A stretch of 9,869 bases of DNA from Treponema sp. UBA1798. GTDB lineage: Bacteria; Spirochaetota; Spirochaetia; Treponematales; Treponemataceae. Positions 1-6,443 of the stretch are shown here, piece after piece. The notes beneath the pieces are model-generated. The model ran no database searches and was not told where the DNA came from. It worked only from the letters and a program-made list of their open reading frames with translations. A program made the position numbers and the translations under genes. The stretch's first letter is position 1, and every line of letters begins with the position of its first letter. The DNA lies in assembly GCA_002319875.1 (NCBI GenBank), contig DCFS01000171.1, forward strand, positions 1 through 9,869, in the 5' to 3' direction.

Positions 1-35
1 GGGGGATTCAGGACGCAAGGCAGGATATATTACAG

Positions 36-1685
36 ATGGCCGTATTAAAATTACCGGAACATAAAAAACAAAAACTTTGGTCTCTTTTTTTTCGTTTCTT
101 ACTGATTTCCAGCGTAATATGGATATCTTTTTTAGGTGTTACGCTCATTATAACATTACATGTTTCCTTATCATCCATGCAGAAAAAAATAGAAAAGGAT
201 TTGATTGCTACAGCGGTTACTCTGTCCAACAGCCTTTTTATCCGTCAGGCATTTGAAAATGGCAGGTGTCCGCCGGACTGCATTCGGTATTTGGATTCCC
301 TTATCAGAAATACGGAAGATTTGGATATTATCACCGTTGCTAACCGGAATTCCATCCGTCTGTATCATGTCCGGCATGACTGTATCGGTAAGAAATTTGT
401 AGGAGGGGATGAAAGCAGAGTTTTACAGACAGGAGAAATCTATATTACGGACAATAGCGGAACCATGGGAATGCAGCACAGAGTTTTTGCGCCAGTACGT
501 ACTACAGATGGAGCCGTTGCCGGTTTCGTAATGGCCAGTACAACGCTGGACAGTCTTCGTGGTTTATATAATCGTATTACTGTAAACTATGCCATTTTGG
601 CAGGAATAATGTTTATAATATCCCTTATTATTGCCGGAACACTTTCTCTTCTGATCCGGCATATGCTTTTAGGGCTTACTCCTGAAGCATTGATACATGG
701 ATATCTGGTACAAAGTGAAATTTTGAATAACATGAACGAAGGAATAATTTCAGTAGATTCCTGCGGACAAATACAACTGGTCAATATGGCCGCAGAAAAA
801 ATGCTTTGTCAACGTCAGGATTTAATCGTTGGCAGAAAAATAGATTCTTTGCTTCTGGCTGAAGACCGGACAAGTCTGCTTTATAAAAAACAGATTAATG
901 CATCGACCTCAAATTCCAATGTTCTTTGTACTGTACTTCCTGCGAAAAATGAAAAGAAAAGAATCGGTACTACTTTGATTCTGACAGACAAATCAGAGGC
1001 TTTCCGTCTTGCAGAACAGCTGAACGGGACAAGACATATCATATCCCAACTGAGGGCTAGTCGCCATGAGTTCATGAATAAACTTCATGTTATTTCCGGT
1101 ATGCTGCAAATGAACAGACAACTTGATGCATTATCATATATTAATGGTATCGCAGCAGACCAATCCAGAGCCATAGGGCCATTATTGGAGCATATTCATA
1201 ATGCGAGTCTGGCAGCCCTTATTCTCGGTAAGCTCAGCAATATGAGGGAACAGGACATTACTTTTACGCTGCTGCCTAACAGTGAATTGCCTGAACATAG
1301 CACATATCTGTCGTCGGCAGAACTTGTCGTTATTATTGGTAATCTTCTCGAAAATTCCATAGAAGCTATTAACCTTCGAACAAATGACGGTCCCCGTAAT
1401 ATTGTCCTTCAGATCACGGAGGATGTACACGGGCTGCTTATTACAATTTCTGACACAGGAATGGGTATCCCTCCTGATGTCATGCCTCATATCTATGAAA
1501 ATGGTTTCAGTACAAAAGCTGCAACGGGGAGGGGAATGGGCATGTGGCTGATTCGTACAATCATCGACAGGCATCACGGTACTTTTGAAGCAGATTCGGA
1601 AGCGGGTATCGGTTTCTCATTTACCATTTACGTTTTTGAAAAGCAAAATAACGCGGTACCTTTAAATCTGCAGCAGAATTCCTGA
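36..1685 (+). CDS. Sensor histidine kinase, CitA/DcuS family (citrate/C4-dicarboxylate-type sensor)
   Basis: 549-residue membrane histidine kinase. Seen: a basic N-terminus, TM1 at about residues 18-45, an extracytoplasmic domain of about 135 residues, TM2 at about 184-208, a cytoplasmic PAS-like domain at about 225-320, then the kinase core. The phosphoacceptor is probably H344 in an R-H-E-F-x-N-K-L-H box typical of the CitA/DcuS/MalK group (SPOB-type dimerisation helices). The ATPase domain has the N box (N436, N440), the G1 box (D473-x-G475-x-G477) and the G2 box (G498-x-G500-x-G502). The outer domain carries R108-x-x-H111 followed by an IGK-x-F-x-GGDE stretch, which resembles the ligand pocket of CitA/DcuS sensors. 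By family, such kinases sense citrate, malate, succinate or a similar carboxylate and phosphorylate the neighbouring regulator. The ATG at 36 has an AAGGCAGGA-like site upstream. The exact ligand cannot be read from sequence. The cognate regulator begins 11 nt downstream. Confidence 0.93.
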   Translation: MAVLKLPEHKKQKLWSLFFRFLLISSVIWISFLGVTLIITLHVSLSSMQKKIEKDLIATAVTLSNSLFIRQAFENGRCPPDCIRYLDSLIRNTEDLDIITVANRNSIRLYHVRHDCIGKKFVGGDESRVLQTGEIYITDNSGTMGMQHRVFAPVRTTDGAVAGFVMASTTLDSLRGLYNRITVNYAILAGIMFIISLIIAGTLSLLIRHMLLGLTPEALIHGYLVQSEILNNMNEGIISVDSCGQIQLVNMAAEKMLCQRQDLIVGRKIDSLLLAEDRTSLLYKKQINASTSNSNVLCTVLPAKNEKKRIGTTLILTDKSEAFRLAEQLNGTRHIISQLRASRHEFMNKLHVISGMLQMNRQLDALSYINGIAADQSRAIGPLLEHIHNASLAALILGKLSNMREQDITFTLLPNSELPEHSTYLSSAELVVIIGNLLENSIEAINLRTNDGPRNIVLQITEDVHGLLITISDTGMGIPPDVMPHIYENGFSTKAATGRGMGMWLIRTIIDRHHGTFEADSEAGIGFSFTIYVFEKQNNAVPLNLQQNS

Positions 1686-1696
1686 CAGGAGAAAAA

Positions 1697-2380
1697 GTGG
1701 TGTTTCATGCTATTATAATAGAAGATGATCCAATGGTAGCACAGATAAATCGCCAATATCTCGAACGATTTAATAAATTTATTATAGAGGGGGTCTTTAA
1801 TAATGGAAGGAAAGCGCTCGACTATCTGCGGAACAATCCCAATGATTTGATTATCCTTGATGTTTACATGCCTTCTATGACGGGAATACAATTTCTTCGT
1901 GAATTACGGTCGGAACAGATAGAAAGTGCTGTTATTATGGTAACCGCAGCTACAGAAACACAAGTCGTCAGCGATTCTCTTAAATTAGGAATCCTTGATT
2001 ACCTGATTAAACCGTTTTCCTTTGAACGTTTTCAGAGAGCCATTCATATATATCTGAATAAAGCAGAATTACTTAAAAGCAATTCCATAGTAGATCAGAA
2101 TGTTGTAGACCGTCTGATAAATAATGATTTTGAGACAGCAGAGCTGCATATGGAGTTAAGTAAAGGTCTTAACTATAAAACCCTTGAAACAATATATGGT
2201 TATCTGCAGGAACATCAGCAGGAAAAACTTACCTGTGAAAAGTTGTCATATGCTTCCTGTCTTTCAAAAGTTACAATCCGCCGATATTTGAATTATCTCA
2301 TAGATACAGGTAAAGTTCAGAGCTGTATTGACTATGAAACCGGTGGACGCCCGAGAGTTCTGTATTATCTTAATCAGTAG
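1697..2380 (+). CDS. Response regulator, CitB/DcuR family
   Basis: 227-residue DNA-binding response regulator, cognate to the kinase just upstream. The receiver domain (residues 4-120) has the acidic pair D10/D11, the phosphoacceptor D55 (in LIILDVYMP), T83 and the K105-P106 pair, so it should be phosphorylatable. The C-terminal part has a helix-turn-helix at about 179-207, then a T-G-G-R-P-R segment, the usual layout of CitB/DcuR regulators that activate carboxylate transport or fermentation genes. The start is GTG, supported by AGGAG at 1687-1691 five nt upstream. The gene is co-transcribed with the kinase (11-nt gap). The target operon is not in the window. No terminator is visible after the stop, so read-through into the sigma gene is possible. 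The gene is distinctly AT-rich: hand-counted 60-base rows range from 27 to 38% GC. Confidence 0.93.
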   Translation: MVFHAIIIEDDPMVAQINRQYLERFNKFIIEGVFNNGRKALDYLRNNPNDLIILDVYMPSMTGIQFLRELRSEQIESAVIMVTAATETQVVSDSLKLGILDYLIKPFSFERFQRAIHIYLNKAELLKSNSIVDQNVVDRLINNDFETAELHMELSKGLNYKTLETIYGYLQEHQQEKLTCEKLSYASCLSKVTIRRYLNYLIDTGKVQSCIDYETGGRPRVLYYLNQ

Positions 2381-2394
2381 TTTTTCGATCGTCA

Positions 2395-2423
2395 TTGCCG
2401 GCATGCATGCTTGCAGTTATAGT
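2395..2423 (+). promoter_or_regulatory. Predicted sigma-70-type promoter of the sigma factor gene
   Basis: The -35 is TTGCCG (2395-2400), the spacer is 17 nt, and the -10 is TATAGT (2418-2423), giving 9 of 12 consensus positions. The start would fall about 7 nt on, at roughly 2430, which is the A of the chosen ATG. The spacer contains the self-complementary 10-mer GCATGCATGC (2401-2410), which could be part of an operator. This is prediction by inspection only. Confidence 0.5.
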
Positions 2424-2429
2424 ATCAGT

Positions 2430-3248
2430 ATGACTGTTGAACAACTGATTACCGATTACGGTGCGTATATATTCAATTATGCATGGAAACTTGCCTGTTC
2501 TCCGGACGAGGCTGAGGACCTTTCCCAGGAAACGTTTATACATGCATGGAAAAGACTTGATACGCTCAGAGACGGAAAAGCGGTCAAAGGCTGGCTGCGC
2601 CGTATCTGTTTCAACTGTTTTCTGATGAAGCACCGTACAAAAGACGGGCGGAGCCTGCAGTTTACCGCAGATGAGTCGCTTCTTGAAGGGGATGCCGACT
2701 GGCAGGCCGCAAAAAAGAGCCTGCCGCAGCCGGAAGAAGAAGTGCTTGTCGAAGAATCGGTGCGCGAAATGCAGAACGGCTGTTTTTATGCGATGGTCCG
2801 CCGTTTGACACTTGCTCAGCGTACTGCATTTTCGCTTGTCGATATGTTCGGTCTGACGGTACAGGAAACCGCGGAGCTGCTCGCTGTCTCTGAAGGTTCA
2901 CTTAAGGCTCAGCTGTTCCGGGCCCGTATGAATCTCGATGCCTTTTTCTCGGATCACTGTTCCGTTATTTCTGTTGCAAATCCGTGCAGCTGTCGGGCGT
3001 GGCAGGAATTCTGGGCAAGCCGTGCGCAGAATCAGCAGCAGATGCGGCAGTCAGCAGGGCTTTCTGTAGCGGACGGACTGGCCGACTGGCATAAAAAAGA
3101 CTACCATTTTGATCCTTCTGTCCGGGCTAAGATCCGGTATCTGTACGCACATATGCCCGACAAAGAACCAGACAGAAAATGGTTTGAAAAAGTGATACAG
3201 GCCGTATCTTTGCAGCAGCTCCATGCATCTTCTTTAGTGAAGGAGTAA
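2430..3248 (+). CDS. ECF-like sigma-70 family RNA polymerase sigma factor with Cys-containing C-terminal extension
   Basis: 272 residues from ATG 2430. Region 2 lies at about 5-70 (the SPDEAEDLSQETF-x-x-AW-x-R-L segment binds core and the -10). An acidic linker spans about 80-113. Region 4 lies at about 115-172 (LTLAQRTAF...TVQETAELL...SEGSLKAQLFRAR) and recognises the -35. There is no region 1 or 3, so it is an ECF-type sigma. After region 4 there is an extra tail of about 95 residues starting with C177 and an N-P-C186-x-C188 motif, which could bind metal or act as a regulatory domain. The open frame extends back to a TTG at 2328 inside the response regulator, but homology begins at 2430, so the longer starts are unlikely. 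No Shine-Dalgarno site is visible before 2430, and the predicted transcription start lies on the ATG. The DUF3795-like gene follows after 5 nt and is probably its partner. GC content is higher than in the preceding genes. Confidence 0.88.
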   Translation: MTVEQLITDYGAYIFNYAWKLACSPDEAEDLSQETFIHAWKRLDTLRDGKAVKGWLRRICFNCFLMKHRTKDGRSLQFTADESLLEGDADWQAAKKSLPQPEEEVLVEESVREMQNGCFYAMVRRLTLAQRTAFSLVDMFGLTVQETAELLAVSEGSLKAQLFRARMNLDAFFSDHCSVISVANPCSCRAWQEFWASRAQNQQQMRQSAGLSVADGLADWHKKDYHFDPSVRAKIRYLYAHMPDKEPDRKWFEKVIQAVSLQQLHASSLVKE

Positions 3249-3253
3249 AAGAT

Positions 3254-3523
3254 ATGTTTGAATCACGATGCGGCGTGCGCTGCAGTGTCTGCGAACGGAA
3301 AGCGTCAGGCACCTGTCCGGGATGCCTTGTAATGGAAAAGCCGTTCTGGGGCGGTGACTGTAAAGTCCGTTCCTGCTGTCTGAACCGGAAGTTTGACCAC
3401 TGCGGCCAGTGTCCCGGTTTTCCCTGCGGTACGCTTTCTGATATGGGGAAAGAATTCGGTTTTGATCCGTCTGTGAAAATAGTACAGTGCCGGAAGTGGA
3501 GGGAAGAGGAAGACAGCCGGTAA
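3254..3523 (+). CDS. Small Cys-rich DUF3795-like protein, putative partner of the sigma factor
   Basis: 89 residues with 12 cysteines at 6, 10, 13, 21, 24, 36, 41, 42, 50, 53, 58 and 79. The pattern CG-x-x-C-x-x-C, then CPGC, then a Trp-containing loop (FWGG), then C-x-x-x-x-CC, then C-G-x-C-P-x-F-P-C is that of the DUF3795 family, whose function is not established. The spacing suggests one or more structural zinc sites or an Fe-S site. No signal peptide or membrane helix is seen, so it should be cytoplasmic. The ATG has AAGGAG at 3240-3245 inside the end of the sigma gene, 8 nt upstream, and the genes are 5 nt apart, so translation is probably coupled. I infer that it could be a metal- or thiol-sensing anti-sigma or co-factor for the upstream sigma, by analogy with zinc anti-sigma factors. 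There is no sequence proof of this. Confidence 0.85.
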   Translation: MFESRCGVRCSVCERKASGTCPGCLVMEKPFWGGDCKVRSCCLNRKFDHCGQCPGFPCGTLSDMGKEFGFDPSVKIVQCRKWREEEDSR

Positions 3524-3537
3524 TTAAGTACCGGCTG
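3514..3537. terminator. Perfect hairpin over the DUF3795 stop codon, possible terminator
   Basis: CAGCCGGTA (3514-3522) and TACCGGCTG (3529-3537) form a perfect 9-bp stem with a 6-nt loop, and the stem includes the first two bases of the TAA stop. On + the only T-run is TTTTT at 3547-3551, nine nt after the stem. On - the stem is followed by a pyrimidine-rich but not U-only stretch. This is therefore a plausible but non-canonical terminator between convergent operons. Confidence 0.4.
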
Positions 3538-3552
3538 CCGACCGCGTTTTTG

Positions 3553-3599
3553 CGGCACGGCGCACTGCTTCAGTTCCGCAGGAAAGCATCGCTGTGCCG
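3553..3599. other. Second imperfect hairpin in the convergent intergenic gap
   Basis: CGGCACGGCG (3553-3562) can pair with CGCTGTGCCG (3590-3599), with one G-U wobble. Inside it TGCTT (3566-3570) pairs with AAGCA (3584-3588). The structure lies between the ends of the sigma/DUF3795 operon and the - strand operon, so it may protect or terminate either transcript. No clear U-tract follows on either strand. Confidence 0.3.
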
Positions 3600-3627
3600 T
3601 AATTGATATTTTCTGACCGGTCCCGGC

Positions 3628-4131
3628 TCAGAAATACAGATTCATGTAATCGGCATCGAAATACTCTGTTCCTTTTTTGAAGAATTTCTTAAAAGTACCG
3701 AACTTTTCAAAACCGAATTTTTCGTAGAGATGAATGGCAGACACATTGTCCGATTTGACTTCGAGCGTAATGATTTCAAGCTTAAGCTCGTTTTTTGCCG
3801 TTTCCAGAGTTTTTTTTATCAGGGCGGAACCTATTCCGCCGTTCCAGCATTCACGGATGACAGAAATACCAAGTTCTCCCCGGTGTGAAAAACGCCGCGG
3901 CAGTACGTCGATATTACAGTCGCCCAGTATCCTGCCGTTTTCTTTTGCAACATACCAGATAGTTTTTTTTGAATCCTGTGCAGCCAGAATAAAATCCCGC
4001 TCTTCACTGACGGAAAACGGAAGGCCTTCCGGTCCGAAAGACAGATTATCGCTTTCTGATCCGACCTGTTTTAGATACGCCAGCAGCTGTTCAGCATCTC
4101 CGGAAACCGGTTTTTCTATGGTATAACTCAT
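3628..4131 (-). CDS. GNAT-family N-acetyltransferase
   Basis: 167 residues. The fold is that of the GNAT superfamily, which transfers an acyl group from acyl-CoA to an amine. Seen: the beta4/motif A region at about 88-112 (ELGISVIRECWNGGIGSAL), where R93-x-x-x-x-G-G-x-G is the CoA pyrophosphate loop, and the C-terminal motif at about 120-145 (ITLEV-x-x-x-N-x-x-A-I-x-L-YEKFGF) typical of RimI-like and small-molecule GNATs. The substrate cannot be deduced. I chose the ATG at 4131 because AAAGGGG (4143-4137 on the - strand) sits 5 nt upstream. The in-frame GTG two codons earlier overlaps that ribosome site. It is the last gene of the - strand operon, 25 nt after the permease, and ends convergently with the DUF3795-like gene. 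Confidence 0.9.
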   Translation of the reverse strand: MSYTIEKPVSGDAEQLLAYLKQVGSESDNLSFGPEGLPFSVSEERDFILAAQDSKKTIWYVAKENGRILGDCNIDVLPRRFSHRGELGISVIRECWNGGIGSALIKKTLETAKNELKLEIITLEVKSDNVSAIHLYEKFGFEKFGTFKKFFKKGTEYFDADYMNLYF

Positions 4132-4136
4132 GTTCA

Positions 4137-4143
4137 CCCCTTT
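4137..4143 (-). promoter_or_regulatory. Ribosome binding site that fixes the GNAT start
   Basis: AAAGGGG on the - strand, 5 nt before ATG 4131. It overlaps the alternative GTG start at 4137, which makes the GTG start unlikely. Confidence 0.65.
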
Positions 4144-4156
4144 ACATTATATGTTT

Positions 4157-5512
4157 TTAGCTGTTCTCTTTGATATCCGCAGGCGTCGTAATAATCATTT
4201 TCCAGTGTTCCGGATTCTGTCTCTGCCTGATTTTTGCAAATGCCCAGAGCGCTGCGCCGAAAAGCAGATAGATGCCGAGTACCATCCACGCGGAAAAATC
4301 AAGAGCCTGTACGGACTGGTATATAACGTACAGGCAGAACAGTACACCGATAATACCGAGAATACGGCCGAATTTCAGATAATAGGGACGATTCCACTCC
4401 GGTTTTATTCTTCGCAGCTGCAGGAAGGAAAGAACTACGAGCAGATACACAATACCTGCTGTTACTCCATAGATTGTATAGATGTAATTAACCCATGCTT
4501 CCGGTGCAAAAACGGTAAAGAAAATAGAAAGAATACAGACTGCAATATTGCCGATATATGGCTGTCCATATTTGTTAAGTTTCGTAAAATGACTGGAAAG
4601 CTGTCCCTGCTGTGCCGCACCGAACAGTGTCCGGGAAGCACTTACCCAGAATCCTGTCAGTGTCGTGAGGCAGGTAAGTGTTCCCATTACGACGATGACA
4701 ATACCGAGCCAGTGCATGTGGAGAAGATCTGCGACTTTCGGATCGACAATGCTCACGGACTGAATCCACTCCTGCGATACGATGCCGCCTACGGCGATGA
4801 TTGCCGTTCCGTATATAAGGGCTGTAAAAAACAGCGAACCCGCGAATGCAAGCCATAATTTGCTTTTCTGAAACGTTATTTCTTCGGAAAGCTGCGGTAT
4901 CATATCAAATCCGATGAATTTCATAATCAGCAATGCGACGGCAGCACCGAACCCGGAAATACCATTGGGAAACCATGGAGACAGATTCCCGATTTTCCAT
5001 GAACCGCTGGAGATAAAAATGAGATCAGCCCCGATAGCGACTATGAGCGTACTCCAGAACAGAAATGACTGAATTCTGGCCATCAGCCTGATTTCAAAAT
5101 TCGACATGATATACCATATAAGAAGTATAATCGCAGCAGCTATTTTTGTCTGTTCACTGGTGATGGGAATCAGATACCCTGCCATACTGGCAATTCCGTA
5201 AGAAACGGTCGGCATTGCCATAACGTACATAAGCAGAACAAACCAGCAGCACAGCCATCCCGTATTCCATCCGAACGCATTGGAAACCCAGATATTTTCG
5301 CCACCCGCAAAAGGGAGCATCGTGGTCATTTCTGTATATATCAGACAGAGCGGCAGTACCAGAATACCGCAGAGAATCAATGCGACAACGGAACCTGTTC
5401 CGCTTAACTGAAACCAGTATTTTATTTCTACCATCCAGGCCGCAATCATGCCTCCGGCAGCTAATGCAATGATCTGCGGAAGGCTCAGACTTCTTTTCAG
5501 CGAATTCGCCAT
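4157..5512 (-). CDS. APC-superfamily amino acid/polyamine-type permease
   Basis: 451-residue integral membrane protein with about 12 hydrophobic helices. TM1 starts near residue 12 and contains an A-A-G-G-M kink segment comparable to the unwound substrate-binding part of TM1 in APC transporters. The following LPFAGGEN-x-W-V-x-x-AFGW stretch (about residues 66-82) is the typical TM2-3 loop of this superfamily. It probably takes up an amino acid or related small molecule using an ion gradient or by exchange; the substrate is not readable. The ATG has AGAGGA (5526-5521 on -) 8 nt upstream. It lies 72 nt downstream of the cysteine hydrolase gene and 25 nt upstream of the GNAT gene, so all three are probably one transcript, which suggests it imports the substrate of the hydrolase. 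Length is normal for the family and no damage is seen. Confidence 0.92.
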   Translation of the reverse strand: MANSLKRSLSLPQIIALAAGGMIAAWMVEIKYWFQLSGTGSVVALILCGILVLPLCLIYTEMTTMLPFAGGENIWVSNAFGWNTGWLCCWFVLLMYVMAMPTVSYGIASMAGYLIPITSEQTKIAAAIILLIWYIMSNFEIRLMARIQSFLFWSTLIVAIGADLIFISSGSWKIGNLSPWFPNGISGFGAAVALLIMKFIGFDMIPQLSEEITFQKSKLWLAFAGSLFFTALIYGTAIIAVGGIVSQEWIQSVSIVDPKVADLLHMHWLGIVIVVMGTLTCLTTLTGFWVSASRTLFGAAQQGQLSSHFTKLNKYGQPYIGNIAVCILSIFFTVFAPEAWVNYIYTIYGVTAGIVYLLVVLSFLQLRRIKPEWNRPYYLKFGRILGIIGVLFCLYVIYQSVQALDFSAWMVLGIYLLFGAALWAFAKIRQRQNPEHWKMIITTPADIKENS

Positions 5513-5558
5513 TTGTTTTATCCTCTCTCTTTTTATTTATTCATGCGGAAGGTTTAAT

Positions 5559-5609
5559 ACCCCGCCTGCAATACCTTTAGAGAACTACATATCCCGCTGC
5601 TGGCGGGGT
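5559..5609 (-). repeat. GC-rich inverted repeat spanning the hydrolase stop
   Basis: ACCCCGCC (5559-5566) is repeated inverted as GGCGGGGT (5602-5609), with 35 nt between. The right arm lies in the last codons of the hydrolase gene. The right arm can instead form a short local stem, CCCGC/GCGGG at 5593-5607. No U-tract follows on the - strand, so a terminator is unlikely. It may affect mRNA stability or permease expression. Confidence 0.35.
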
Positions 5610-6307
5610 TGTTGATTTATTTCCAGTATGTTCAGGGTTTCTGTAAGACTCAGTACGGTACAGTATAGAAAATTCATTATTTTCAGTTCCGCTATGTGCT
5701 GTTCCATGCATCCTGCTGCGCAGGCATCTTCTACACAGATAATCTGATATCCTGCGTCAGCAAGCCCGCGGATACTGCTGGCTACACACTGGTCTGTCAC
5801 GATACCTCCGACGATAATCGTTTTAATCGCCTTATTCCGCATAAGAAAATCATAATTGGTTCCGGCTACGACACTGTCGGTGGTTTTATTGACAACGATT
5901 TCGTCTTTTATGGGTGACAGCTCATCGATCATCTGTGTCAGGGGATCGTTGACCGGGAGCAGAATATCATTCCATCCGGCTTTTTTCTGGACGGGACTCC
6001 GGTCGCTGCCGTCTGAAACAAGTGATGCAATTTTTGCAAAAGTTACACACATGTGGTTATTTCTGGAATATTCAAGTAATTTTTTACATGCGGGTACCGT
6101 TATGGTATCGAGCCGGTCGTGAAAAGGAAGCCAGTGTTCCCATACGCCGGCTGCTTTGAATGCGACCGATTCTCCTTCGGTCCGGCTGATAAAGTTTTTC
6201 TGCATATCAATCAGCAGCAATGCTGTCCGGCTGCGGTCCAGTGTTATTTCAGGCATTTCCTGAATGGAATCATAATAGTATGAAAGGAATCGCGGATCTG
6301 GTTTCAT
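5585..6307 (-). CDS. Isochorismatase-fold cysteine hydrolase (amidase type)
   Basis: 240 residues. The catalytic triad of the cysteine hydrolase branch is visible: D34 (in ALLLIDMQ-x-x-F), K141 (in VV-N-K-T-T-D-S) and nucleophile C174 (in VTDQCVASS). By family, such enzymes hydrolyse small amides or carbamoyl compounds (nicotinamidase, N-carbamoylsarcosine amidohydrolase, biuret hydrolase, ureidoacrylate hydrolase RutB), not necessarily isochorismate. A linker of about 100 residues between D34 and K141 is longer than in minimal nicotinamidases. No signal peptide is seen, so it is cytoplasmic. The ATG has AAGGG 6 nt upstream. It is the first gene of the - strand operon with the APC permease and GNAT, so it probably acts on what the permease brings in. 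The exact substrate is unknown. Confidence 0.92.
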   Translation of the reverse strand: MKPDPRFLSYYYDSIQEMPEITLDRSRTALLLIDMQKNFISRTEGESVAFKAAGVWEHWLPFHDRLDTITVPACKKLLEYSRNNHMCVTFAKIASLVSDGSDRSPVQKKAGWNDILLPVNDPLTQMIDELSPIKDEIVVNKTTDSVVAGTNYDFLMRNKAIKTIIVGGIVTDQCVASSIRGLADAGYQIICVEDACAAGCMEQHIAELKIMNFLYCTVLSLTETLNILEINQQPRQQRDM

Positions 6308-6405
6308 TTTTTAACCCTTGTAATGAATGTGTTATGAGTCGTTCCCTGAAAACAGGATCAGAGAATCATTCTTAAAATCTGACATCGGTAAACGTTTTTT
6401 TGTAT

Positions 6406-6435
6406 AAAAAAAGACAGTTAACTGCTGTCTTTTTT
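6406..6435 (-). terminator. Intrinsic terminator (bidirectional) immediately downstream of a predicted promoter
   Basis: AAGACAG (6411-6417) pairs with CTGTCTT (6425-6431), loop of 7 nt, and the flanking A-run (6406-6412) and T-run (6430-6435) give U-tracts on both strands. On - it would stop the lysR-type transcript, or transcripts from the promoter at 6472-6444, about 100 nt before the hydrolase start. Confidence 0.75.
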
Positions 6436-6443
6436 GTTTGTAC

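Noticed and set aside
1182..1577. 131-codon open frame on - opposite the histidine kinase
   Set aside because: Antisense to the conserved kinase core, no domain or ribosome site; shadow frame.
2328..2429. Longer N-terminus for the sigma factor (TTG 2328, ATG 2334 or ATG 2403)
   Set aside because: It would overlap the response regulator or add residues with no sigma homology, and none of these starts has a clear ribosome site. ATG 2430 begins region 2 at the usual distance.
3127..3558. 143-codon open frame on - covering the sigma tail and DUF3795-like gene
   Set aside because: Both + strand genes have family motifs and ribosome sites. The - frame has neither.
3734..4126. 130-codon open frame on + opposite the GNAT gene
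   Set aside because: Antisense to a protein with clear GNAT motifs; Ser-rich low-information translation.
4132..4137. GTG start for the GNAT gene at 4137
   Set aside because: It overlaps the ribosome site AAAGGGG, which is correctly spaced for ATG 4131.
4130..4858. 242-codon open frame on + opposite the permease gene
   Set aside because: It lies wholly antisense to a clear APC permease, has no recognisable domain, is rich in Cys/Arg as antisense frames of membrane genes often are, and has no ribosome site.
6308..6405. Riboswitch in the hydrolase leader
   Set aside because: I could not find a conserved aptamer core or paired stems beyond very short ones; only the terminator at 6406-6435 is solid, and it lies at the 5' end of the leader.
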